NCBI RefSeq assembly: GCF_012928505.1
Contig: NZ_JABBJN010000004.1
Location: 62,001-126,000 of the forward strand
Direction of reading: 5' to 3'
DNA length: 64,000 nt
Source of the DNA: Achromobacter sp. Bel
Lineage (GTDB): Bacteria > Pseudomonadota > Gammaproteobacteria > Burkholderiales > Burkholderiaceae_B
A model generated the notes under the pieces. It had not been told where the DNA came from. It did not search any database and worked only from the letters and a program-made list of their open reading frames with translations. Position 1 is the stretch's first letter; every line of letters begins with the position of its first letter. Below, piece by piece: positions 34,762 to 43,861 of the stretch. The position numbers were made by a program, and so were the translations under genes.

Positions 34762-35544
34762 TCACGCGCCGGCAAGTCCGTCCACGTGGACTTGCGCCTG
34801 CCCCTGCGGGCAGCGCTCCACGCGAGCCCGCACGCGGTAGACGCGGCGCAACGTCGCCGGCGTGACGACCTCGCCGGGCAGGCCCTCGGCTTCGATCATG
34901 CCGCCATGCAGCAGCAGCGCGTGGTCGGCATGGCGCAGTGCGATGTTCAGGTCGTGCAGCACCACCAGCGTGATCAGCCGGTGCTGGCGGGTCTGCCGGC
35001 GCAGCACGTCCATGACGTGGAACTGGTAGTTCAGGTCCAGCGCGGACAGGGGCTCGTCCAGCAGCAGCAGGCGCGGGCGGCGCACCAGGGCTTGCGCCAG
35101 CGAGGCCAGCTGCTTTTGGCCGCCCGACAGTTCGTCCAGGTAACGGCTGGCCAGCGTGGCGATGCCCAGGTCCGCGATGACGGCCATGGCGTCGCGCATC
35201 AGATCCTGGCCGGCCGCGCCGCGCCGACCCGAGCGGGCTGCCACCAGCACGGATTCGAAGACCGTCATGTGCACGCCTTTGGGCAGCATCTGCGGCATGT
35301 ACATGGCGCGTTCGGCGCGGCGCGAAGGCGCCGCGCGCGCCAGGTCTTCGCCGTCCAGCAGCAATTCGCCGCGCAGGGCCGGATTCAAGCCCGCCAGCGT
35401 CTTCAGCAGCGTCGACTTGCCGCTGCCGTTCGGGCCCAGCAGGGCGGTGACGGCGCTTTCCGCCAGCGGGCCCGCGGAAAGCCCCTGCAGCACCGGCCTG
35501 CCGCCGTAGCCGGCGGTAAGCCCGCGGATGTGCAGTTGGGCCAT
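34762..35544 (-). CDS. Iron-siderophore/B12-type ABC transporter ATPase (FecE/FhuC-like)
   Basis: A 260-residue ATPase (MAQLHIRGLTAGYGGRPVLQGLS) with Walker A GPNGSGKST, signature LSGGQKQLASLAQAL, Walker B LLLDEPLSALDLNYQ and switch VVLHDLNIALRHAD. The GYGGRPVL and DLN...AL features are those of the FecCDE/BtuCD branch. The start at 35544 lies two bases after the azurin stop. The longer frame extending to 35988 crosses the azurin gene and is not real. Confidence 0.92.
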   Translation of the reverse strand: MAQLHIRGLTAGYGGRPVLQGLSAGPLAESAVTALLGPNGSGKSTLLKTLAGLNPALRGELLLDGEDLARAAPSRRAERAMYMPQMLPKGVHMTVFESVLVAARSGRRGAAGQDLMRDAMAVIADLGIATLASRYLDELSGGQKQLASLAQALVRRPRLLLLDEPLSALDLNYQFHVMDVLRRQTRQHRLITLVVLHDLNIALRHADHALLLHGGMIEAEGLPGEVVTPATLRRVYRVRARVERCPQGQAQVHVDGLAGA

Positions 35545-35546
35545 CG

Positions 35547-36002
35547 TCAGGGTTGCAGCACCAGCGTGCCGCGCATGTGCTGGGCGTGCGCGGGGAACGA
35601 GCAGTAGTAGGTATAGGACTGGCCCGCACGCAGGCGGTTGACGGGGAAGGTGACCGTCGCGGTTTCGCCGCCGCCCAGCATGGGGGTTTTGGCCAGGATG
35701 CGGGCGTCGCCCGGGGCCACGAAATCGTGCTGCGCCCCGGCCTTGATGCCGTCGACCATCACGGCGTCGATGTCTTCGGTCTTGGCCAGCACCCAGTTGT
35801 GGCCGGCTTTTTCCTTGCTGTTCTTGCCCGTGTGGATCAGGCGCACGGTGAAGTCCTGGCAGGTGGCCGGCACGACGATATGGTCGGGGCCGAACTGCTT
35901 GCCGGGACGGCCTTCGACGTCGATGGCGCACGCATCGGGGGCGGCCTGGGCGGCGCCGGCCATCAGCAGGGCGGCAAGGGTGAAGCACACGCGGGATTGC
36001 AT
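35547..36002 (-). CDS. azu: Azurin (type 1 blue copper protein)
   Basis: A 151-residue precursor with signal peptide MQSRVCFTLAALLMAGAAQA. Copper ligands are all present: His68 (AGHNWV), Cys134, His139 and Met143 (YYCSFPAHAQHM), with Gly67 providing the axial carbonyl. The conserved disulfide is Cys25-Cys48. Azurin shuttles electrons in the periplasm and in some bacteria also takes part in copper acquisition. Its gene sits inside a metal/siderophore ABC operon, 31 bp after the permease gene and 2 bp before the ATPase gene, an unusual context that suggests a metal-linked role. Confidence 0.95.
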   Translation of the reverse strand: MQSRVCFTLAALLMAGAAQAAPDACAIDVEGRPGKQFGPDHIVVPATCQDFTVRLIHTGKNSKEKAGHNWVLAKTEDIDAVMVDGIKAGAQHDFVAPGDARILAKTPMLGGGETATVTFPVNRLRAGQSYTYYCSFPAHAQHMRGTLVLQP

Positions 36003-36033
36003 CGGGGAAGTCTCCGTTGGGGGATGCGAGGCG

Positions 36034-37125
36034 TCAGGCGCGCTTGAGCGCGCGCACGACGATGGTGAGAAAAAACGGGATGCCGACCAGTGACGTCACG
36101 ATGCCGACGGGAATCAGGGCGCCGGGCAGGACGGTCTTGGATGCCACCGACGCCAGCGACAGGATCAAGGCGCCCGCCAGCGCGCTGCCGGGCAGGTAGT
36201 AGCGGTGGTCTTCGCCCAGCAGCAGGCGGGCGATGTGCGGGGCGACGAGTCCCACGAAACCGATGGTGCCCACGAACGACACGGCCAGCGCCGCCAGCGC
36301 GCTGACGCGCAGCAGGCTGACCAGGCGCAGGCGGCGCACGTCGATGCCGAAGCTGGCGGCGCGCTCTTCACCCAGGCGGACCGCTGTCAGCTTCCAGGCG
36401 TCGCGCATCGAAAAGGGCGCGGCCAGCGCGATCGCGGCGGCCATGACCGCGACCGAGGTCCAGCTGGCGCGCGCCAGGCTGCCCATGGTCCAGAAGACGA
36501 TGCCTTGCAAGGCTTCTTCGCTGGCGACGAACTGCAACAGCATCACCAGCGCCTGGAAGGAATACACCAGCGCAATCCCGAACAGCACCACGCCCAGCGT
36601 CGAGCCGCCGCGCCAGCGCGCCACGCGTTCCAGTATCAGCACCGAGACCAGCGTGCAGGCAAAGGCGGAGACCGACACCACCATGCCCGGCGGCAAGGCG
36701 GGCGCGTGCCAGTCCAGCGTGATGGCCAGCGACGCGCCGAAGGCGGCCGCAGCCGACACGCCCAGCGTGTAGGGGCTGGCCAGGGGGTTGTCCAGCATGG
36801 TCTGCATTTCGGCCCCGCCCAGCCCCAGCGCAACGCCGACCAGCAGCGCCATCAGGGCATAGGGCAGCCGGAATTGCCAGACGATGACGCGCGTGCCGGT
36901 GCTGGCCGTATCGGGATGCAGCAGCGTCTGTAGCAAATCGCCGGGCGAGAGCGCAGCGGGGCCGCTGGCGATGTCGGTCAGCAGGCTGGCAACAATGGCC
37001 AGCCCCAGCACGGCGGTCAGCAGCAGGCGCTTGCGGACGGCGCGCCGGTAGGCGGCGACGGGGTCTTCCTGGTTTGCGGAGGGGAGGGGCATGGCGGGGG
37101 CCGCCGCCGTGGTGGTGCGCGACAT
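36034..37125 (-). CDS. FecCD-family ABC transporter permease
   Basis: A 363-residue permease with roughly ten membrane segments. Typical FecCD/BtuC motifs are [46 protein letters not shown] and [33 protein letters not shown]. Such permeases import ferric siderophores, haem or cobalamin. The start at 37125, seven bases after the binding-protein stop, is preferred over a longer frame. An unusually long charged N-terminal extension (about 40 residues) precedes the first membrane segment. Confidence 0.92.
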   Translation of the reverse strand: MSRTTTAAAPAMPLPSANQEDPVAAYRRAVRKRLLLTAVLGLAIVASLLTDIASGPAALSPGDLLQTLLHPDTASTGTRVIVWQFRLPYALMALLVGVALGLGGAEMQTMLDNPLASPYTLGVSAAAAFGASLAITLDWHAPALPPGMVVSVSAFACTLVSVLILERVARWRGGSTLGVVLFGIALVYSFQALVMLLQFVASEEALQGIVFWTMGSLARASWTSVAVMAAAIALAAPFSMRDAWKLTAVRLGEERAASFGIDVRRLRLVSLLRVSALAALAVSFVGTIGFVGLVAPHIARLLLGEDHRYYLPGSALAGALILSLASVASKTVLPGALIPVGIVTSLVGIPFFLTIVVRALKRA

Positions 37126-37132
37126 GGTGTGC

Positions 37133-38281
37133 TTATTGGACGGCGGAGGCTGGCAGGGCAGCATCGGCGGCCGGCGCCGTCCAATAGGTTCCCGCGTTGT
37201 CCACGTCCAGGAATTGCCGGTATAGCGCGTCCAGCGTGCCCTGCGGGTCCAGCGAGGCGGCGCGTTCCGGATAGAGCCACGTCGTCATGGCTTCGATGGC
37301 GGCCACGTTGTAGGGCGAGTTGTAGAACGCGTGCCAGATGCCGTAGGCGCGGCGCCGCTTTACAGCGTCCAGGTCGCGGATGCCGTCGCGTGCGAGCAGG
37401 GTGGACAAACTGTCCGCCGACACCCGGGCCGTGGCGCCGGGGCCGGCCAGCAGGCCGGGGCGGCCGGGTTCGGAGCGGCTGCCGGTGGCGATATAGACGT
37501 CGGGCTGGGCGTTCAGCAGGAACTCCAGGCTGACGTCGCCGATGGCGCCGGGCAGCACGGGGGCGGCCACGTTCACGCCGCCGGCGGCCTCCAGCAGTTC
37601 GCCGAAACTGCCGTTGCCAGTGGTGTGGCAGCAGGCGGGCCACACCCCTGCCAGCATTTCCACGAACACGCGCGGACGCTGCGCCTGCGGCACCGGATCG
37701 ACGATCTTGCGCACGCGGGCCAGATGGTCTTCATAGAAGGCGATGTAGGCGTCGGCCTCTGCCTGCCGGTCCAGCGCCTGGCCCAGGATGCGCATGCTGG
37801 GCACGGTGTTCTCGACCGGGTGCTGGCGGAAGTCGATGAAGACGATGGGAATGCCGGCCGCCTGCAGCGTCGCGATCATGGGGTTGTTGCGGCCGGGGCC
37901 GTGGCCGCTCAGGCTGAACACCGCCACATCGGGTTGCAGCGACACGATCTTTTCGGGGCTGACGCTGGCTTCCGCCGTCTTGCCGATCAGCGGCACGTTG
38001 GCCGCCTCGGGATAGCGCTTGACCAGTTGATTCCACGAATAGGGGTCTTGTTGTTTCAGCTCGCCTTGCCATCCGACCACGCGGGCCACGGGATCCTGGC
38101 GGTCCAGGAGAGCCATCGCGAAGACGAATCGGCCTTCGCCCAGCAGCACGCGTTTGGGGTGGTCAGGCACCGTGACGACGCGGCCGGCCAGATCGGTGAC
38201 CTGGCGGGCCTGGGCGCCGGGCAGGGCGCAAAACAGGGCAGTGGCGGCCACGGCCGCGCGGAAGAGCTTGATCGCACGCAT
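37133..38281 (-). CDS. ABC transporter substrate-binding protein (FecB/BtuF-like)
   Basis: A 382-residue periplasmic binding protein of the helical-backbone (TroA/FecB) class, with signal peptide [25 protein letters not shown]. Motifs are [19 protein letters not shown] at the start of the N-lobe and [17 protein letters not shown] at its end. A CCHTTG stretch near residue 205 has two adjacent cysteines and a histidine, unusual for siderophore binders. First gene of the operon SBP-permease-azurin-ATPase-hypothetical. Ligand could be a metal complex, haem or corrinoid. Confidence 0.88.
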   Translation of the reverse strand: MRAIKLFRAAVAATALFCALPGAQARQVTDLAGRVVTVPDHPKRVLLGEGRFVFAMALLDRQDPVARVVGWQGELKQQDPYSWNQLVKRYPEAANVPLIGKTAEASVSPEKIVSLQPDVAVFSLSGHGPGRNNPMIATLQAAGIPIVFIDFRQHPVENTVPSMRILGQALDRQAEADAYIAFYEDHLARVRKIVDPVPQAQRPRVFVEMLAGVWPACCHTTGNGSFGELLEAAGGVNVAAPVLPGAIGDVSLEFLLNAQPDVYIATGSRSEPGRPGLLAGPGATARVSADSLSTLLARDGIRDLDAVKRRRAYGIWHAFYNSPYNVAAIEAMTTWLYPERAASLDPQGTLDALYRQFLDVDNAGTYWTAPAADAALPASAVQ

Positions 38282-38489
38282 CGAAAAAATCCCGGGTTGC
38301 GCCGTTGCCCGCGGGCGTGCAGGGAACGCGAACCATTCTTATCGACAGGCAGTGTCCACCAAGCCATCTCAAGAAAGCGTTAAGACGTGCAGGCGTGGCG
38401 TGCGCGCCGCAAGCGGGGAGGGCACGGGGCGTGCCAAGGAAGGCGGGCACATACAATATGAGACTGATTTCCATTCCTTGCGGGCTTGC

Positions 38490-39173
38490 ATGCGCGTTCT
38501 AGTCATCGAAGACGACCCTGACATCCTGGCGAACATCACGCATCACCTGACGCGGCGCGGCTATATCGTCGACTGCGCGGAAGACGGGCAGCGTGGCTAT
38601 GCGATGGCGGCCGCGGGCGGTTTCGACCTGATCGTGCTGGACCTGATGCTGCCGCGCCTGGACGGCTACGAACTGTGCCGCCGCCTGCGCACCGAAGCGG
38701 CGTGCGACACCCCGGTGATCATGGTGACCGCGCGCGACACGCTGGACAACCGGCTGACCGGGTTTGATGCCGGGGCCGATGACTACCTGGTGAAGCCCTT
38801 TGCATTGGCCGAGCTGGCCGCCCGGGTCAAGGCGCTGCTGCATCGCGCCAGCGGCGCTGGCGCCACGCGTGTGTTGCGCGTGGGCGACCTGACGCTGGAC
38901 ACGGGCACGCTGGAACTGGCGCGCGCCGGCCAGCCCCTGCGCCTGCCGCCGTCTCCCCTCCAACTGCTGACCCTGCTGATGCGCGCCAGCCCCTCGGTCG
39001 TCCACCGTGCGCGGCTGGAAGAGGCCTTGTGGCGCGATTCACCACCCGATAGCGACAGCCTGCGCACGCATATCCACCAGATCCGGCACGTGGTCGACAA
39101 GCCTCATGGCACGCCGCTCTTGCACACCGTGCACGGCATTGGCTATCAGCTGCGGGCGCCCGGCGATGCCTAG
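38490..39173 (+). CDS. Two-component response regulator, OmpR family
   Basis: A 227-residue regulator: receiver domain with acidic pocket (IEDD), phosphoacceptor Asp51 (VLDLMLPRLDGYE), switch Thr and Lys (VTARD, VKPF), and a C-terminal winged helix (RVGDLTLDTGTLELARAGQPLRLPPSPLQLLTLLM). It overlaps the kinase gene by eight bases. The pair is divergent from the azurin/ABC operon and may respond to envelope or metal signals; the target genes are unknown. Confidence 0.93.
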   Translation: MRVLVIEDDPDILANITHHLTRRGYIVDCAEDGQRGYAMAAAGGFDLIVLDLMLPRLDGYELCRRLRTEAACDTPVIMVTARDTLDNRLTGFDAGADDYLVKPFALAELAARVKALLHRASGAGATRVLRVGDLTLDTGTLELARAGQPLRLPPSPLQLLTLLMRASPSVVHRARLEEALWRDSPPDSDSLRTHIHQIRHVVDKPHGTPLLHTVHGIGYQLRAPGDA

Positions 39174-40458
39174 GCGGACGGGGCCGGCGGCCCGGCGCGG
39201 GCTGGCGCGCCACCTGGTGCTGACTTACGTGGTGCTGGCCTTGCTGGTGGCGGGGCTGCTGTCCTGGCTGTCGGTCTGGAGCGTGGGCAAGCTGGAAGCC
39301 CACTTGCAGCGCATCGACATGGGAATGGCGGTGGAGCGGGTGCGGGGCGATTTCCTGGCGGGCATCGATCCTGGCCGGCCCAATCGCTTCTTCCATGGAG
39401 ACCCCGGCAGCGAGGCGTTTCCCGCCTGGCTGCGGCGGCTGAGTCCGGGTTTCCACAAGATCGATCGCGAAGGCCGCGTCTGGCACGTGATGGTCGACGA
39501 CCAAGATGGGCAACGCTACATGCTGCTGCGTGACTACACCGACTATGAACAGAGCCAGGTGGCCTCGCATTGGACGGCGGTCAGCGGGCTGGCGGGCAGC
39601 CTGGCGCTGGCGTTCATCCTGGGCATCCTGGCCACGCGGCGTCTCTTGCGGCCCTTGTCGCGGCTGGCGGCGCAGGTCAACACGCGGGGCGCGCAGCCGC
39701 CGCAGACGCGGCTGGCCGAAGATTATCCACCGGACGAAATCGGCCAACTGGCCGCCGCCTTCGACGCGACGTACAACCAGCTGGAACAGGCGCTGCGCCG
39801 CGAACAGCTGTTCACCGCGGACGTTGGCCACGAATTGCGGACGCCGCTGATGGTGATCTCCAGTACGTGCGAACTGCTGCGCGACGAACACGCGATGGAC
39901 GCCAGTGGCCAGGCCCGCCTGGCCCGCATCGAAGCGGCGGCGGCCGACATGGGCGAAAGGCTGGATACCTATCTGATGCTGGCCCGCGGCGGCGACGCCG
40001 CCGAACGCTTTGCGCGCGAAAGCGCCCAGACCGCGGCGCGCGGGCAACTGGCCGCCTGGAGCGCCGTGGCGCAGCGCCGCGATATGCGGTTGACGCTGGA
40101 GCTTGCGCAGCCCGAGGCCCCGGCGCTGGAATTTCCGGCGCCCCTTGTGCGCGCGGTGCTGTCCAACCTGATCCGCAATTCGCTGCAATATGCCGGTCCG
40201 CAAGCAAGCGTCGTGATCACGGCAGGGCCCGATTTCATGCAGGTGGCGGACGACGGCCCAGGCATCGCCGCTGAACGGCATGAGGCCATCTTCAGCCCCT
40301 TCGTGCGCGGCGAGCAGCCTGACGCCGGCAACCTGGGGCTGGGCCTGTCGCTGGTGCAACGCATCTGCGCGCACCAGGGCTGGCGCTTGGCGCTGCAATC
40401 GGCGCCGGGGCGCGGCACCGTGTTCCGTGTCGATCTTGCCGGGCCACGCACGGGATAA
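39166..40458 (+). CDS. Sensor histidine kinase partner of the OmpR-type regulator
   Basis: A 430-residue membrane kinase. A first membrane segment lies at about residues 18-40 and a second near 140-162; the roughly 100-residue loop between them is the periplasmic sensor. HAMP, then HisKA with phosphoacceptor His222 (FTADVGHELRTPLMV), then the ATPase domain with N-box (LSNLIRNSLQYA), DDGPGIA and GLGLSLV. Start ATG at 39166 overlaps the regulator gene, giving tight co-expression. Confidence 0.93.
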   Translation: MPRRTGPAARRGLARHLVLTYVVLALLVAGLLSWLSVWSVGKLEAHLQRIDMGMAVERVRGDFLAGIDPGRPNRFFHGDPGSEAFPAWLRRLSPGFHKIDREGRVWHVMVDDQDGQRYMLLRDYTDYEQSQVASHWTAVSGLAGSLALAFILGILATRRLLRPLSRLAAQVNTRGAQPPQTRLAEDYPPDEIGQLAAAFDATYNQLEQALRREQLFTADVGHELRTPLMVISSTCELLRDEHAMDASGQARLARIEAAAADMGERLDTYLMLARGGDAAERFARESAQTAARGQLAAWSAVAQRRDMRLTLELAQPEAPALEFPAPLVRAVLSNLIRNSLQYAGPQASVVITAGPDFMQVADDGPGIAAERHEAIFSPFVRGEQPDAGNLGLGLSLVQRICAHQGWRLALQSAPGRGTVFRVDLAGPRTG

Positions 40459-40497
40459 GGCAGCGTTGATTCAGCGAATCGTAATCGTTCTTGGGTA

Positions 40498-40517
40498 TGT
40501 AATGTTATTACATTACA
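40498..40517. promoter_or_regulatory. Strong palindrome TGTAATG-N6-CATTACA
   Basis: A perfect 7-6-7 inverted repeat in an AT-rich stretch between the kinase gene and the DUF1624 gene; a second reading of the same site is ATGTAAT-GTT-ATTACAT (40497-40513). The form resembles Fur/Zur-superfamily operators, but the assignment is not secure. It is about 73 bp upstream of the start at 40590, a plausible position for promoter control. Confidence 0.55.
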
Positions 40518-40589
40518 ATTAGACGCGAACATTCTACCTCCCTGATTTTGGCCGCGACTGGTCACGGCCAGTTTTCCCTGCATCTCCCC

Positions 40590-41762
40590 ATGGCATCTTC
40601 CCTATCTCCTTTTGCCCCGGCCGGCGGCGCACGCCTGCGCGCGATCGACGCTCTGCGTGGCCTTGTCATCGTCATCATGCTGTTGGACCACGTGCGCGAG
40701 ACGTTCTTTTTGCATCACCAGGTCGGTGATCCCATGGACGTGCTGGCGACCGACCCAGCCCTGTTCTTTTCCCGCTTGCTCGCCCATCTGTGCGCGCCGG
40801 TGTTTGTCTTCTTGACGGGCTTGTCCGCGTGGCTCTATGGGGCCAAGGCGCGCAGCCGACTTGCCGTCTCCAGGTTCCTTGCCACCCGCGGCCTGTTCCT
40901 GGTGGTCCTGGAATTGGTGGCCGTGAACTTCGCGTGGACGTTCCAGTTCCCGCCGTCCATTGTGTACTTGCAAGTGATTTGGGTGATCGGCCTGTCCATG
41001 CTGGCCTTGGCCGCCTTGCTGTGGCTCCCGCGGGCGGCGCTGATCGTCGTGGGCGTGGTGTTGGTGGCGGGCCACAATGCACTGGACGGCATCCATTTTG
41101 CCCCGGGGCAGGCGATGCATGAGGTGTGGGCGGTGTTGCATGATCGGGGCTGGATCGAACTGGGCGACACCCTGCGTCTGCGTACGTCGTATCCGTTGCT
41201 GCCCTGGATCGGCGTGATTGCGCTGGGTTATGCGGCGGGGCCGTGGTTCCAGAAGGACACGGACGCGGCTTGGCGTCAGCGGCGGCTGTGGGCAGCAGGT
41301 TTGGCGTCGATCGCCGCCTTCGTCGCGTTGCGCGCATTCAATGGCTATGGCCAGGCCCAGCAATGGGCTGTGCAAGGCGATGCGCTGCATACGGCGATGA
41401 GCTTCCTGAATGTCACCAAGTATCCGCCATCGCTGATGTTCCTGTTGCTGACGCTGGGACTGGGCGTCTGCTTGCTGGTGCTGATTGAACGGGTGCAGGA
41501 TGCCGCCTGGGTTGGCGTGCTTTGCGTGTTCGGCGCCGCGCCGATGTTCTTCTATCTCTTGCACCTGTACGTGCTGAAAGCGCTGTACCTGGCGAGTGAG
41601 CGCGTGTGGGGCTTGAACCAGGGCAAGACCGTCGGCGTGGAGAGTATTGCGGACATCTGGCTTATCTCTATGGTGCTGGCGGTGGCACTGTACTGGCCGG
41701 TGCGCGCGTTCGGCCGCCTGAAGGCGCGGCGCCGCGACATCGTTTGGCTGAAATATCTTTGA
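40590..41762 (+). CDS. DUF1624/heparan-alpha-glucosaminide acetyltransferase-like membrane protein
   Basis: A 390-residue protein with about ten hydrophobic segments. The N-terminal RLRAIDALRGLVIVIMLLDHVRE motif, with an early LRG and DH pair, is typical of DUF1624/YeiB-like membrane acyltransferases. No experimentally defined role exists for most of these. The start at 40590 is chosen over 40548 because it gives the usual short N-terminal tail. Only eight bases separate its stop from the porin start, so the two genes are cotranscribed. Confidence 0.75.
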   Translation: MASSLSPFAPAGGARLRAIDALRGLVIVIMLLDHVRETFFLHHQVGDPMDVLATDPALFFSRLLAHLCAPVFVFLTGLSAWLYGAKARSRLAVSRFLATRGLFLVVLELVAVNFAWTFQFPPSIVYLQVIWVIGLSMLALAALLWLPRAALIVVGVVLVAGHNALDGIHFAPGQAMHEVWAVLHDRGWIELGDTLRLRTSYPLLPWIGVIALGYAAGPWFQKDTDAAWRQRRLWAAGLASIAAFVALRAFNGYGQAQQWAVQGDALHTAMSFLNVTKYPPSLMFLLLTLGLGVCLLVLIERVQDAAWVGVLCVFGAAPMFFYLLHLYVLKALYLASERVWGLNQGKTVGVESIADIWLISMVLAVALYWPVRAFGRLKARRRDIVWLKYL

Positions 41763-41770
41763 GGCCGGCA

Positions 41771-42853
41771 ATGCGTTTTCGCAGCTTGTCGGCGGGCGTG
41801 GTCGCGCTGATGACGCCTTGGTGCGCGAAGGCCGACAGCCCCGTGACGTTGTATGGCGTAGTCGACCTCAGTCTGGCGGGTTTCTCGACGCAGGAACGCG
41901 GCACGGCGCTGAACATGCAATCGGGCGTGCAGTCGGGATCGCGCTGGGGCTTGCGCGGCAGCGAAGCGCTCGGAAACGGCATGCGCGCAAACTTCCAGGT
42001 GGAAAGCGGGATGATGGCCAACAACGGCAAGTCGGCGCAGGGCGGGCGCTTGTTCGGGCGAGCGGCCTGGGTGGGCCTGTCGGGCGAGTTCGGCGACCTC
42101 CGCCTGGGCCGGCAGACTTCGGTGTCCTCCTCCACGTTGGCGGACTATGACGCATTCCAGGCCTCCTACCTGATTACGGGTGCGCAGACGGCGCTGCTGC
42201 CTTACAACGCGAACCGTGCGGACAACGCGGTCGCGTACCGGACGCCGTCCGCGGCGGGCTTGCGCGCGGGGGCGGACATCAGCCTTGACTATGACGGCGG
42301 CGGCTTTCAGACAGCATCCACCAACAAGCTGTACAGCGCTGCGCTGATCTATGAGCACGCTGCCTATGCGGTCACGGCCACTTACGAAGGGGCACGTTGG
42401 GCGAACGGCACCGCCCAGGCAACCGCGATGGCCCAGGCTGGCGGCAAGCGTCAGCCCAACGCCTACACGCTGGCGGCGCGCGCAGCGCTAGGCGCTTTTA
42501 CGCTTTACGCAGGGTGGTCGCATATGCGCGACGGGTCGACGATTCCCGCCGTGGTTTCACCGGGGCAGCGCGCCTACTTTCCCGGCAGCACGGTGAACGC
42601 AGCGATGGCCGGGGCAGCGTGGCGGTCAGGTGCCAGTACCGTCATGGCATCCTGGCAGGCAAGCCTGCCAGACGGTGGCGCGTTGGCGGCGGATGGCGCC
42701 ACGCACAGCCAGCAGATCTACTCAGCCGGATATGGATACGACCTGTCCAAGCGCACCAATCTGTATGCGGTCTTTGGCTACATGCGGGGAGCCTGGACGG
42801 ACGCCTCGTGGCATCAATCGCAGTATGCGGCAGGCATACGTCACCGGTACTGA
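41771..42853 (+). CDS. Outer-membrane porin, betaproteobacterial general porin family
   Basis: A 360-residue beta-barrel precursor with signal peptide MRFRSLSAGVVALMTPWCAKA and mature start DSPVTLYGVVDLSLAG, the standard Bordetella/Burkholderia porin opening. The blocks SRWGLRGSEALGNGMRANFQVESG and LRLGRQ also match the family. The C-terminal residue is Tyr (GIRHRY) rather than the usual Phe, still aromatic as needed for outer-membrane assembly. It is expressed with the DUF1624 gene and may share control by the upstream palindrome. Confidence 0.92.
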   Translation: MRFRSLSAGVVALMTPWCAKADSPVTLYGVVDLSLAGFSTQERGTALNMQSGVQSGSRWGLRGSEALGNGMRANFQVESGMMANNGKSAQGGRLFGRAAWVGLSGEFGDLRLGRQTSVSSSTLADYDAFQASYLITGAQTALLPYNANRADNAVAYRTPSAAGLRAGADISLDYDGGGFQTASTNKLYSAALIYEHAAYAVTATYEGARWANGTAQATAMAQAGGKRQPNAYTLAARAALGAFTLYAGWSHMRDGSTIPAVVSPGQRAYFPGSTVNAAMAGAAWRSGASTVMASWQASLPDGGALAADGATHSQQIYSAGYGYDLSKRTNLYAVFGYMRGAWTDASWHQSQYAAGIRHRY

Positions 42854-42861
42854 CTGGCGCC

Positions 42862-43833
42862 TCAGTACGTCTTGCCCGAGATCTGCTGGGCGTATCCCAG
42901 GTCGAGCCACTTCGGATCTTGCGGGATGCGTTCCAGGTTGCCCAAGTCGATCTGCGTTTGCAGCGCGTCTTTCAGCGCCTGCTCCGGCACGGCAACGGAA
43001 TCGGCGAACACGCCGTCATCGATCAGGCGCTGCACCGACGCGCGGACCACGGCCGGATCCAGGCTGGGGAAGAGCTTGAGGCCGCTTGCCACCGCCGCTG
43101 CCGGATCCTTGCGGATTTCCTTCAAGGCTCGGTCGATGCCGGACACGAACTTCTGCGATACCTGCGGCGAAATGTCCTGCCGCGTAGAGATGGCCGAGAA
43201 CGTGTAGGGGCCGATCTCGCGCGAGAACGCGGACACGACCTTGAACCCCTGGGCTTGCGCCTGCGACGCGCCCGGTTCGTAGAGCACGGCGCAGTCGGCC
43301 TTGCCCGAGCTCAAAGGGCCGATCTCGTTACCCAGCGGCAATTCCAGCAGGTCCAGGTCGCGCTTGGGGTCCAGGCCCGCGCTCTTGACCAGCTTCAGGA
43401 ATGCCGACGAACTGGTCGTGGGCATGGCGCCGGTGGCGACGGTGGCGCCTTTCAGGCTCTTGAACCCGTCGAACGTAAAGCTCTGCTTGCAGGTCAGCCA
43501 GACGCCCAGGCGGTTCAGGGTGCCGCCCACCACTTTCACGGGCGCGCCGCGGCCGAATGAAATGGCGGTCCATTCGGGGCCGTGGAGGGAAAAGTCGGCG
43601 CTGCGGGAAATGACGGCGGCCAGCGCATTGGTCGACGACGAGGCCACGTCGATGCGCACGTCCAGCCCTTCGTCCTTGAAGTAGCCGTGTTCTTCCGCGA
43701 AATAGACCGGCAGGTAGAACACGGATTTGAATGCGGCCGACACGACGGCGTGGTCGTTGGCGGCAAAGGCGGTGACGGACAGCAGCGAGGCGGCGGCGGC
43801 CGTGGCCAGCCGTACGGAGAGCGTTGTTTTCAT
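42862..43833 (-). CDS. ABC transporter substrate-binding protein (NMT1/SsuA-like)
   Basis: A 323-residue periplasmic protein with signal peptide MKTTLSVRLATAAAASLLSVTAFA. The mature sequence VVSAAFKSVFYLPVYFAEEHGYFKDEGLDVRID is typical of the NMT1/THI5-like and SsuA binding proteins for nitrate, taurine, sulfonates, thiamine precursors or aromatic acids. Last of four minus-strand genes. It begins 28 bp after the permease stop, and its 3' end converges with the porin gene. Confidence 0.88.
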   Translation of the reverse strand: MKTTLSVRLATAAAASLLSVTAFAANDHAVVSAAFKSVFYLPVYFAEEHGYFKDEGLDVRIDVASSSTNALAAVISRSADFSLHGPEWTAISFGRGAPVKVVGGTLNRLGVWLTCKQSFTFDGFKSLKGATVATGAMPTTSSSAFLKLVKSAGLDPKRDLDLLELPLGNEIGPLSSGKADCAVLYEPGASQAQAQGFKVVSAFSREIGPYTFSAISTRQDISPQVSQKFVSGIDRALKEIRKDPAAAVASGLKLFPSLDPAVVRASVQRLIDDGVFADSVAVPEQALKDALQTQIDLGNLERIPQDPKWLDLGYAQQISGKTY

Positions 43834-43861
43834 GAGCGAGGAGGCGGGCGCGAGGCCGCGG

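Noticed and set aside
34762-35988. Apparent 408-residue protein fusing the ABC ATPase to upstream sequence
   Set aside because: The N-terminal part is the azurin gene read in another frame; the ATPase has its own start at 35544.
38326-38345. Possible Fur box upstream of the azurin/ABC operon
   Set aside because: GATAAGAATGGTT matches only one half of the Fur consensus; too degenerate to call.
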